Positions 53,117-60,802 of a stretch of DNA of 64,000 nt are shown one piece after another (within the stretch, counting starts at the first letter, position 1; every line of letters starts with the position of its first letter). A program made the translations under genes and the position numbers. The stretch comes from Bacteroidales bacterium (GTDB lineage: Bacteria > Bacteroidota > Bacteroidia > Bacteroidales > UBA932): positions 1-64,000 of the forward strand of contig SUYL01000009.1 of assembly GCA_015060445.1 (NCBI GenBank). The letters run 5' to 3'. The notes under the pieces are model-generated. The model did not search any database. It was not told the origin of the DNA and saw only the letters and a program-made list of their open reading frames with translations.

Positions 53117-53243
53117 ATCACGTTGCAATTTTGTACAAGTAACTGAATAACAGTATTTTGTAAAATAGACATTCCGTAAATATACGGGGTGTCTATTTTT
53201 ATTTATTTGATAATCAATTGTTTGTACAAAATCACGACGTGAT
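53117..53243. repeat. Cloverleaf palindromic element i (127 bp)
   Basis: Outer 22-bp arms (53117-53138 with 53222-53243, a few mismatches). Three inner hairpins have sequences unlike those of a, e and h: ACTG/CAGT, a long AAAATAGACA/TGTCTATTTT with inner CCGTA/TACGG, and TTGAT/ATCAA. The fold is kept although the arm sequences differ. Confidence 0.78.
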
Positions 53244-53275
53244 AAAAAAAATATGTGTGGAATAAAAAAAAATGC

Positions 53276-53283
53276 TAAATTTG
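53276..53283 (+). promoter_or_regulatory. -7 box of the nadBCA operon
   Basis: TAAATTTG, 21 bases before the nadB start codon. The -33 element is weak. Confidence 0.5.
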
Positions 53284-53304
53284 TTCAAATTTACCCAAAC
53301 TAAA

Positions 53305-54942
53305 ATGCAAAAGTTTGATTACATAGTTGTAGGTAGCGGACTTGCAGGGTTGTATGCGGCATATAAGGCCTCATTCAAGGGGAGTGTTGCCGTAGTAACA
53401 AAATCATTTGTAAGAGAGAGCAATTCATTCAATGCCCAGGGCGGAATTGCAGCCGTTACATCTTTTGAGGATGATCCTCAGATTCACAAATCAGATACTT
53501 TAATTGCCGGAAGGGGCTTGTGTGAAGACAGCGCAGTTGATGTCCTGGTAAATGAGGGTCCCGATAGGATTCAGGAGATAATTGCCGATGGAATGCAGTT
53601 TGATACCGAGAACGGGGCTCTGGCACTTGGCCTTGAAGGGGGACACCATAAAAGGAGGATACTTCATGCAGGTGGAGATTCTACCGGGCGCTGGATTACA
53701 GAGTTTGTAATTTCAAAGGTAGAACAGAAGGAGAACATAACCGTTTATGAGAACACTTCATTGCTGGATCTCCTTGTTGCAGATGGAGTGTGTTATGGAG
53801 TGCGTTGCTGGAGTGAGAATCCTGCCTTTGGCACACCTCTGCATGAGAAGGAGAAAGGGAAGGAGGTACTCCTTTATGCAAATAATGTTTTCCTTACATC
53901 GGGAGGAACATCAGCAATATATGCCAGGACAACAAATCCGCAGACAACAATAGGAGACGGTCTGGCGGTTGCCTACAAGAACGGTTGCCGCATAATGGAT
54001 ACTGAGTTCATCCAGTTCCATCCGTCGGGATTATACATAAAGGATTCTGCAAAGGCATTCCTTATCAGTGAGGCTGTAAGGGGTGAGGGTGCACATCTTC
54101 TTGGAAAGGACGGCAAGAGGTTTATGGTTCCAATCCATGAACTTGCAGAACTGGCTCCAAGGGATATTGTAGCCCGTTCTATATACAAACAGATGTATAA
54201 GGACAATATGCCTTATGTTATCCTGTCACTCAAACATTTGAACAAGGAGGAGATACTGGGCCGGTTCCCGTCAATAAATGCAAAATGCAAGGAGTTCGGT
54301 TATGACCTTACAAACGAGATTCCTGTTGCACCTGCAGCCCATTATACCGTAGGTGGTGTAGTTTCAAATCTGAACGGCCGCACAGATATTCAGAGGCTGT
54401 ATGTGTGCGGAGAGATTGCCGCTACCGGAATTATGGGGGCAAACAGACTCGCTTCAAATTCATTGATAGAGTGTCTTGTATTTGCCAATAGGGCCGTTGA
54501 GGATTCTGTGAAGAACGGGGCTCCTGAACGTCTCCCTGCCTTTAAGGAGGAGTACTACAGGGACGAGACCAATGCAGAGTCATACAATGAACTTAAGGTT
54601 AAGGTTTCTGAAATCATGAATGCACATGCCGGCATTGTGAGGAGTGAAGAGGGACTCAAGGAGGGGTTGCGCAAGATTGAGGCCCTTGCCACTGAACTTA
54701 TGATGAGCCGCAAGGTGGTAAGTACCGTTCCTGTTAAGGAGTATTATGAGGATGCGGCATGGAGGCTCCTGATAGTGGCTTCACTGATAATGAATCCTGC
54801 CCTTATGAGAAAGGAGAGCCGTGGAGGCCATTATAGGGAGGATTACCCTTGTGCAGACGAATCTTATGAACTGCATTCAATACAGCAGATGGGTCAGGAG
54901 ATGACCACTGCACCGGTTAATAAAGATTATTTGAACTTTTAA
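53305..54942 (+). CDS. nadB: L-aspartate oxidase
   Basis: 545 residues from ATG at 53305 (MQKFDYIVVGSGLAGLYAA). It oxidises aspartate to iminoaspartate, the first step of de novo NAD synthesis. The FAD-binding motif VGSGLAGLYAA is at the N terminus; active-site segments GGHHKRRILHAGG, EFIQFHPSGLY and APAAHYTVGG are present, and the C-terminal helical domain starts near 430. First gene of nadB-nadC-nadA with gaps of 3-4 bases. Confidence 0.95.
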   Translation: MQKFDYIVVGSGLAGLYAAYKASFKGSVAVVTKSFVRESNSFNAQGGIAAVTSFEDDPQIHKSDTLIAGRGLCEDSAVDVLVNEGPDRIQEIIADGMQFDTENGALALGLEGGHHKRRILHAGGDSTGRWITEFVISKVEQKENITVYENTSLLDLLVADGVCYGVRCWSENPAFGTPLHEKEKGKEVLLYANNVFLTSGGTSAIYARTTNPQTTIGDGLAVAYKNGCRIMDTEFIQFHPSGLYIKDSAKAFLISEAVRGEGAHLLGKDGKRFMVPIHELAELAPRDIVARSIYKQMYKDNMPYVILSLKHLNKEEILGRFPSINAKCKEFGYDLTNEIPVAPAAHYTVGGVVSNLNGRTDIQRLYVCGEIAATGIMGANRLASNSLIECLVFANRAVEDSVKNGAPERLPAFKEEYYRDETNAESYNELKVKVSEIMNAHAGIVRSEEGLKEGLRKIEALATELMMSRKVVSTVPVKEYYEDAAWRLLIVASLIMNPALMRKESRGGHYREDYPCADESYELHSIQQMGQEMTTAPVNKDYLNF

Positions 54943-54945
54943 GAT

Positions 54946-55800
54946 ATGATGCAATACGAGAATTTGATAGACAAACTTATAGACCTTGGTCTTGAGGAAG
55001 ACATCAATACAGGTGATGTTACAACTGATTCCATTATCCCTGAGTCTATGAATGCAGTTGCAACAATGACTGCAAAACAGGATGGTGTTATATCGGGAAT
55101 AGAGGTAATAAAGAAGGTATATGAGAGATTCCAGAAGGATATAGTGTATATTCCTTATTTCAAGAATGGCGATTCTGTAAAGAAAGGAGATGTACTTTTG
55201 CGTATTGAGGCTTCATATCCTACCCTTCTCAAGGGAGAGAGGCTTTCGTTGAACATTTTCCAGAGGATGTGCGGTATTGCAACCGAGACAGCAAAATATG
55301 TTAAGGAACTTGAAGGGACTTCAACTGAACTTCTGGATACCCGCAAGACCGCTCCAGGTCTGAGAGTGCTTGACAAGATGGCTGTAAAGGATGGTGGCGG
55401 AACAAACCACAGGATGGGCCTATATGATATGGCAATGATCAAGGACAACCACATTAAGATGGCCGGAGGCATTGCCAAGGCAGTTGAGCAGGTGAGGGGA
55501 AATATCCCTGCAACCATTAAAATTGAGGTTGAGACTACAAATATCCCTGAGGTTCATGAGGCAATTGCTGCAGGCGCAGACATAATTATGCTGGACAACA
55601 TGGACAATGCAACCATGGCTGAGGCTGTAAAGATTATCAAGGCTTCAGGCAAGGCCATAAAGACAGAGGCATCGGGCAACATGAGCATTCCTCGCCTTGT
55701 TGAGGTTGCTGCAACAGGTGTAGACTACATTAGTGTAGGTGCCCTTACCCATACCGTAAAGGGAATGGATATAAGTATGAACATTCAAGTAGAAAAGTAA
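54946..55800 (+). CDS. nadC: Nicotinate-nucleotide pyrophosphorylase (carboxylating)
   Basis: 284 residues (second ATG at 54949 possible). It converts quinolinate and PRPP to nicotinate mononucleotide. Motifs LDTRKTAPGLR, HRMGLYDMAMIKDNHI and IKIEVETTN match the quinolinate phosphoribosyltransferase fold. Middle gene of the nad operon. Confidence 0.95.
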   Translation: MMQYENLIDKLIDLGLEEDINTGDVTTDSIIPESMNAVATMTAKQDGVISGIEVIKKVYERFQKDIVYIPYFKNGDSVKKGDVLLRIEASYPTLLKGERLSLNIFQRMCGIATETAKYVKELEGTSTELLDTRKTAPGLRVLDKMAVKDGGGTNHRMGLYDMAMIKDNHIKMAGGIAKAVEQVRGNIPATIKIEVETTNIPEVHEAIAAGADIIMLDNMDNATMAEAVKIIKASGKAIKTEASGNMSIPRLVEVAATGVDYISVGALTHTVKGMDISMNIQVEK

Positions 55801-55804
55801 ATAT

Positions 55805-56728
55805 ATGACAAGAGAAGAACTTGTACAGAAGATTGAGGAACTGAAGAAGCAGAAAAATGCAATAGTGCTTGCCCACTACTACTCAAACCCTGAGGTTCAG
55901 GATGTTGCCGATTTTCTTGGCGATTCCCTTGAACTTTCGAGGAAGGCCGGCACAGCAGATGCTGATATCATTGTCTTTGCAGGTGTCCATTTTATGGCAG
56001 AGACTGCAGCCCTCATTTCTCCTAAGAAGAAAGTTCTGGTTCCCGCACTTGGCGCCGGCTGCACTTTGGCAGACGGGGTATGCGGCAAGAACCTGGCTGA
56101 GTGGAAAACTGCCAATCCAAATGGAATGGTTGTCAGTTATGTAAACACCACAGCGGAGGTGAAAAGCCATACAGACATCTGCTGCACCAGTGCAAATGCC
56201 CTTTCAATTGTAAAGGGGCTTCCACAGGATACAAAAGTTTTCTTTGTTCCCGACAAAAACCTGGGAGCCTATATCATTTCCCAGACCGGACGCGATATGG
56301 AACTTTATGACGGGTGCTGCAAGGTGCACGACCAGGTTACAACATCCATGGTTCAGGAGATGATGGCAAAATACCCTGAGGCGGATGTCCTCATACACCC
56401 TGAGAGTGCATGCTCAAGCGATCCTGCAATACTGGAGAACCCCAACTGCTACATGTATTCTACATCGGGAATATTGAAACATGCTGCAGCAAGTGAAAAG
56501 AAACAGTTCATCATTGCTACTGAGGTGGGGACCCTCCACAAACTGCGCAAGGACAATCCCGGCAAGGAGTTCATTCCGGTTTCGGAGAAGATAGTCTGCG
56601 AGTATATGAAACTTGCCACACTTGAGAAGGTATATGAGGCGTTGCGGGATGAAAAATTTGAGGTTAAGGTGCCCGAAGAGATATCGGGAAGGGCATTGGA
56701 ACCAATAACCCTGATGATGAGCAAATAA
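55805..56728 (+). CDS. nadA: Quinolinate synthase A
   Basis: 307 residues. It condenses iminoaspartate and dihydroxyacetone phosphate to quinolinate with a [4Fe-4S] cluster. LAHYYSNPEVQDVADFLGDS is the N-terminal signature. Candidate cluster Cys are in GAGCTLADGVCG, DGCCKVHD or HTDICCTSAN, and HPESACSSDPA. The C-terminal IIATEVGTLHKL is conserved. Last gene of the operon; a terminator follows. Confidence 0.95.
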   Translation: MTREELVQKIEELKKQKNAIVLAHYYSNPEVQDVADFLGDSLELSRKAGTADADIIVFAGVHFMAETAALISPKKKVLVPALGAGCTLADGVCGKNLAEWKTANPNGMVVSYVNTTAEVKSHTDICCTSANALSIVKGLPQDTKVFFVPDKNLGAYIISQTGRDMELYDGCCKVHDQVTTSMVQEMMAKYPEADVLIHPESACSSDPAILENPNCYMYSTSGILKHAAASEKKQFIIATEVGTLHKLRKDNPGKEFIPVSEKIVCEYMKLATLEKVYEALRDEKFEVKVPEEISGRALEPITLMMSK

Positions 56729-56744
56729 ATTGATAAATTCCATT

Positions 56745-56780
56745 TTCCCGACAGGCAACTGTCGGGAATAAATTTTTTTG
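56745..56780 (+). terminator. Terminator made of an inverted TCCCGACA pair
   Basis: TTCCCGACAG (56745-56754), loop GCAA, CTGTCGGGAA (56759-56768), then TAAATTTTTTTG. The stem consists of two inverted copies of the abundant genome word, and the loop is a GNRA tetraloop. Confidence 0.8.
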
Positions 56781-56783
56781 AAT

Positions 56784-57713
56784 ATGAGAAAGATAGTTTT
56801 TTTGGATGCCGACACTATAGGAGGTGATATCTCCCTTGAGCCTATTGCTGCACAGGGCGAGTTGGTTACATACCCTTTTACCAAACCTGAAGAGGTGTTT
56901 GAAAGGATTCAGGGATTTGATGTAATCATTACAAATAAGGTTATAATAGGGAAGGAGCAGATTGATGCTTGCCCAACACTAAAACTTATTTGTGTTGCGG
57001 CAACCGGAACAAACAATGTGGATATCCCGTATGCAAACAGCAAGGGAATTCCGGTAAAGAATGCAATTGGGTACTCAACTGAGAGTGTTGTGCAGGTGAC
57101 ATTTGGAATGGTTCTTTCAATGGTTGGCCAGATGCAGTATTTTGATTATGCCGTAAAGAGCGGAAACTACTCAAAAGGGCCTTCATTTACAGATGTAAGC
57201 AAATGTTTCTGGGAACTTAAAGGAAAAAGATACGGTGTTGTAGGTTTGGGTAATATTGGAGGCAAGGTTGCCAGGATTGCACAGGCATTCGGAATGGAGG
57301 TGGTTTACTACTCAACCAGCGGCAAAGCACACTCAGAAGAGTTTAAGGCCGTTTCCCTTGAGGAACTTATGGGCACTTGTGATGTTATCTCCGTACACTG
57401 TCCTCTAAACGAGCGTACAAATAACCTCATCACTTATGACAAACTGGCGCTGATGAAGAAGAGTGCATATATCTTCAACCTGGGACGCGGCGGCATCATA
57501 AATGAGGCAGATCTGGTTAAGGCACTCAATGACGGATGCCTTGCAGGTGCAGGAGTTGATGTATTTGCAAAAGAGCCGCTTCCGCTCGATTCCCCTTATT
57601 TCAAGGTGGAGGACCCATCGAAGATCCTGCTGACCCCTCATATCGGTTGGGCAAGCCAGGAGGCCAGAAAATGCCTTGTGGAGAAGATAGCAGAGAATAT
57701 TGCGAATAACTGA
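56784..57713 (+). CDS. D-2-hydroxyacid dehydrogenase (glycerate dehydrogenase-like)
   Basis: 309 residues from ATG at 56784. NAD-dependent oxidoreductase with the Rossmann motif VGLGNIGGKVARIAQAFG (about 150-167). The catalytic Arg is in NLGRGGIINE, Glu in DVFAKEPLP and His in LTPHIGWAS. It may interconvert glycerate and hydroxypyruvate or act on a related 2-hydroxyacid. Monocistronic, between two terminators. Confidence 0.88.
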   Translation: MRKIVFLDADTIGGDISLEPIAAQGELVTYPFTKPEEVFERIQGFDVIITNKVIIGKEQIDACPTLKLICVAATGTNNVDIPYANSKGIPVKNAIGYSTESVVQVTFGMVLSMVGQMQYFDYAVKSGNYSKGPSFTDVSKCFWELKGKRYGVVGLGNIGGKVARIAQAFGMEVVYYSTSGKAHSEEFKAVSLEELMGTCDVISVHCPLNERTNNLITYDKLALMKKSAYIFNLGRGGIINEADLVKALNDGCLAGAGVDVFAKEPLPLDSPYFKVEDPSKILLTPHIGWASQEARKCLVEKIAENIANN

Positions 57714-57733
57714 ATATATTTTTAGAAAAAAGA

Positions 57734-57770
57734 AAAAACTTGCAGTTGATGCTGCAAGTTTTTCTTTTTT
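57734..57770 (+). terminator. Intrinsic terminator
   Basis: AAAAACTTGCAG (57734-57745) pairs perfectly with CTGCAAGTTTTT (57752-57763); CTTTTTT follows. Confidence 0.9.
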
Positions 57771-57833
57771 TGGCCTTGTGTTAAGTAAAATATTCCTAAT
57801 TTGCGTGCGGTAATGAACAATGGATATTGTGCT

Positions 57834-58372
57834 ATGGAAAAACAGGAGACCATTAAAGTTTTTGAAGAAAAGAGAATCCGTACCATGTGGGATGATGAGC
57901 AGGAAAAGTGGTATTTTTCTGTTGTGGATGTTGTTCAGGTATTGACTGGTAGCGTCAATCCTACAGATTATCTGAAAAAGATGAGGAAGAGAGATCCGGA
58001 ACTGGGCATATTTCTGGGGACAAATTGTCCCCAGGTAACAATGATGACAGATTCTGGGAAAAAACGGCTTACTCTGGCTGCAGATACAATGCAGATTTTA
58101 AGGATTATACAGTCAATCCCTTCCCCTAAGGCTGAACCTTTCAAATTATGGATGGCGCAAGTTGCATCTGAAAGGCTAGAACAATATCAGGATCCAGAAC
58201 TGTCAATCAATCAGGCTATGCAAGATTATAAACGTTTGGGGTACGTTTGGAATTGGAAGCAAAAACTGGGAAACCAGTAATTTCTGCACTGAATTCTAAA
58301 AGTGAATTTCAAAATGAAGGATTCTTTATAAATGAATTCCATAACAATAAAGAGAATGAAAATGAAGTTTAA
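57834..58372 (+). pseudogene. BRO-N family protein gene, apparently frameshifted
   Basis: From ATG at 57834 the first 148 codons to the stop at 58280 encode a BRO-N/antirepressor-like domain: IRTMWDDEQEKWYFSVVDVV, then IIQSIPSPKAEPFKLWMAQV. After DYKRLG (in TTTGGGG, near 58235) the frame ends as YVWNWKQKLGNQ. Shifting one base at that G run continues as VRLELEAKTGKPVISALNSK to a stop at 58372, which resembles the following segment of such proteins. So the gene looks broken by a single-base change, or the read has an error. BRO-N genes are common in phages and mobile DNA, but no other phage genes are near. Starts at 57801 and 57813 are also possible. Confidence 0.7.
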
Positions 58373-59654
58373 GTATTTATTATCGTTAATTTCACTTTTA
58401 CCATTTCTTGTATCTGCACAGAGTGCAGACAAGCACGGCTACTATAAAGATGTATTTATGGATAGCGGTGTGAAACTCTATGACCGCAAGCATCTTATTG
58501 CGGCAGATTCACTTGGCCTGGAACTGGAGGTATTCCTCGCAACCAAAAATGACCGTAATGACACCCTAATGCAGCACAGGTGTTTCGTAGGGTGGGAGCA
58601 GGACCGCAACGGAGCGCTTCTTTATCCCGACGGGGCTCCCCGTTTCAGAGTCCTTTATGTAAATGGAGGGCTTGCCGGTTCCCATGGAAGATCTTTGGGT
58701 GAAGATGGTAGGGAGGCAATCAGGAAATATGTTGCGGCAGGTGGTTCCTATCTGGGAACTTGTGCAGGGGCATTTATGGCATCGTCGGGATACTACAATG
58801 ATGACAACATCTACAGGAAAAACAACAATTACCTTGGAATCTGGCCGGGCAGGGTGAGGGATACATATCTGCAGGACAAATACTTTACAATGTATATGGA
58901 TGAAGATTGTCCGCTTCTAAAATACAATGATTTTGGAGGGGACAGAAAAGTTGAGGGGATATATCATCTCAACGGGCCGCATGCTGCCCTTCAGCCGCAG
59001 GATTCAGTACCTGCCGGCACCATGCCGTTGCTCAGGGTAGATTATGATACAATTCCTCCTGTAGGGCCAAGTATTGACAATGCCGTATTGTGTTGGGCTT
59101 ACAAGTCTTCAGACCAGGCAGGAACAGTAATATCCATGTCTTCCCATCCGGAAGACATAACTACAGGGGAGAGGCTTCATCTGATGGAGGCATTCCTGCT
59201 GTACGCAATGGACAACACCGGAACACCACAGATTAAGGGGAATTTGGTTCCAGGACAGGTGCGTGAAATGAACAGGTCTACAGAAGATGGAGAGCCGCTT
59301 TTCACGGGGATTGGAGACCGCCAGTACCATCATTTTACAGTGGATGTTCCCCGCAGGACCAAAAAGGTTGTGGTGACATTGGAAGGATATGAGGGGGCAG
59401 ACAATTTTGACCTTTCACTTGCTGCACTTGAAGGGGATTTTGCATTCCATAATGCTGCGGCAAAAGTCAATGCTGACCCTGGCTGCAACAAGTCTCTTGT
59501 TCTCAAAAAACCTGCTGCTGGCAAACTCTATATCTCGGTATTTTGTGAAACCACAGTAACTTCCACCTTCGGCGAAAACGGCTTTGAATACTCCGGCCGC
59601 ACAGATGTATTGAATGGGGTTCCGTATAAGATAAAAGTGGAGGTGAAGGAGTAA
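58356..59654 (+). CDS. Exported BPL_N/glutamine amidotransferase-like protein with PPC-like tail
   Basis: 432 residues (or from ATG at 58362). A signal peptide ends near LVSAQS. The main domain is class I amidotransferase-like, of the biotin-protein-ligase N-terminal (BPL_N) kind, with the nucleophile-elbow sequence GGSYLGTCAGAFMAS (Cys) near residue 140. The C-terminal 110 residues (from GEPLFTGIG) look like a pre-peptidase C-terminal beta domain. Function is unknown; exported members occur in Bacteroidota. The start overlaps the end of the broken BRO-N frame. Confidence 0.75.
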   Translation: MKMKFKYLLSLISLLPFLVSAQSADKHGYYKDVFMDSGVKLYDRKHLIAADSLGLELEVFLATKNDRNDTLMQHRCFVGWEQDRNGALLYPDGAPRFRVLYVNGGLAGSHGRSLGEDGREAIRKYVAAGGSYLGTCAGAFMASSGYYNDDNIYRKNNNYLGIWPGRVRDTYLQDKYFTMYMDEDCPLLKYNDFGGDRKVEGIYHLNGPHAALQPQDSVPAGTMPLLRVDYDTIPPVGPSIDNAVLCWAYKSSDQAGTVISMSSHPEDITTGERLHLMEAFLLYAMDNTGTPQIKGNLVPGQVREMNRSTEDGEPLFTGIGDRQYHHFTVDVPRRTKKVVVTLEGYEGADNFDLSLAALEGDFAFHNAAAKVNADPGCNKSLVLKKPAAGKLYISVFCETTVTSTFGENGFEYSGRTDVLNGVPYKIKVEVKE

Positions 59655-59667
59655 ATAAACGGTCGCT

Positions 59668-59860
59668 TGGGCACAAAAAGGTGCTCCGGTGTGCCCACTG
59701 GGGTGCAGGCGGGCACATTTTAGGGGGCAAACGTGCCCACGGAGGAAAATACCGGCCGCCTGGGCACAAAAAGGTGCTCCGGTGTGCCCACTGGGGTGCA
59801 GGCGGGCACATTTTGGGGGGCAAACGTGCCCACGGAGGAAAATACCGGCCGCCTGGGCAC
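59668..59860. repeat. 93-bp tandem repeat, two copies plus a partial third
   Basis: Copies at 59668-59760 and 59761-59853 differ at one base by eye (A or G in the G run after CATTTT). A third begins TGGGCACAAAAA at 59854 and runs into a terminator. Each unit is GC-rich and contains GTGCCC...GGGCAC dyads and the core GTGCCCACGG also found at 5796-5951. The length is a multiple of three, so open frames appear by chance. Confidence 0.9.
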
Positions 59861-59891
59861 AAAAAAAGCGACTATTACAGTCGCTTTTTTT
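59861..59891. terminator. Bidirectional terminator
   Basis: AAAAAAAGCGACT (59861-59873) pairs with AGTCGCTTTTTTT (59879-59891) around a 5-base loop, between convergent genes. It overlaps the last codon of the minus-strand SDR gene by a base. Confidence 0.9.
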
Positions 59892-60724
59892 TATTTCAAC
59901 GGAGAATCCGGTTCGCTCTTCATGTACTGGTACTCCAATCTGTCAACCAGTCTTGGGAAGAACTTGTTCAACCATACGGTGAGTTTCCCAATAGGGGTGA
60001 GGACAATCTGGGCTTTCCTCTTGTAAACACCTTTTACAAGGCGTTCGGCAACAGCCTCTGCACTCATCATCTTTCCTTCGTCCCTTGGGGTCTCTCCCTG
60101 AGCAGAACCGTCTGCTGTAAGGGCTGTAAATCTGATGTTTGAGGCTGTGAAGCCAGGGGCAAACACCATTACATGCAGCCCGTCATGCAGATGCTCTACA
60201 CGGAGTGTGTCCAGGAAGCCGTAGATTGCAAATTTGGATGAACTGTAGCCTGTCCTGGCAGGGAGCCCCTTGAATCCGGCAATTGAGATTACACCTACAA
60301 CTGAACCTTTGGCCTCAAGAAGGTAAGGGAGGGCATATTTTGTACAATATACAGTTCCCCAGAAGTTTACATCCATGAGGTTTTTGATAACGCTCAAATC
60401 CAAGTCCTTGAACATTGCCCTCATTGAGATTCCGGCGTTGTTTACAAGTACATCTATTCTGCCGTAGGCTTCAACTGTACGGGCAATGAGGTTTTTGCAA
60501 TCCTCTTCCTTTACTACATCGGTTTCAACGGCAAGGAATCTTGGAACTTTTTTCTCGCCAAGCCTTGCCTGCTCTCCGTGCAGGTTCTGCAGAACGGTAA
60601 CTGTGCTTTTGAGTTTTTCAATGTTTCTGGCTGCGAGGACAACGCAATCACCTTTGGCGGCAAAAGCCTTTGCACTGGCCAAACCTATACCTGAACTGGC
60701 TCCTGTTATTATTACTACTTTCAT
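59891..60724 (-). CDS. Short-chain dehydrogenase/reductase, probable 3-ketosphinganine or 3-ketocapnine reductase
   Basis: 277 residues. NAD(P)-binding motif TGASSGIGLASA (7-18), NNAGIS, catalytic Ser in VISIAGF and YSSSK (Tyr-x3-Lys). Length and a hydrophobic C-terminal stretch are like 3-ketodihydrosphingosine reductases. The neighbouring upstream gene is an alpha-oxoamine synthase, whose product is a 3-keto long-chain base. The pair would thus make sphinganine or, with cysteate, capnine. That assignment is by context. Confidence 0.8.
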   Translation of the reverse strand: MKVVIITGASSGIGLASAKAFAAKGDCVVLAARNIEKLKSTVTVLQNLHGEQARLGEKKVPRFLAVETDVVKEEDCKNLIARTVEAYGRIDVLVNNAGISMRAMFKDLDLSVIKNLMDVNFWGTVYCTKYALPYLLEAKGSVVGVISIAGFKGLPARTGYSSSKFAIYGFLDTLRVEHLHDGLHVMVFAPGFTASNIRFTALTADGSAQGETPRDEGKMMSAEAVAERLVKGVYKRKAQIVLTPIGKLTVWLNKFFPRLVDRLEYQYMKSEPDSPLK

Positions 60725-60802
60725 AATCTATGATATAAAAGGGTCCCCCTTACCGTTACCCTTCTGCAAGGTGGGGCGGGGGACCTTAAGTGTAAGAAAA
60801 TA

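Noticed and set aside
27428-53243. Palindromic elements as full insertion sequences
   Set aside because: They are at most 127 bp with no transposase, and clear target duplications were not seen except TA on both sides of two copies. Kept as repeats of unknown origin.
57834-58372. A prophage
   Set aside because: Only one BRO-N gene is present, with no integrase, capsid, tail or lysis genes nearby.
59681-60142. Protein of 31-residue repeats read from the 93-bp tandem repeat
   Set aside because: Several frames on both strands are open only because the repeat length is a multiple of three. It overlaps the terminator and the SDR gene, with no start signal or family resemblance.
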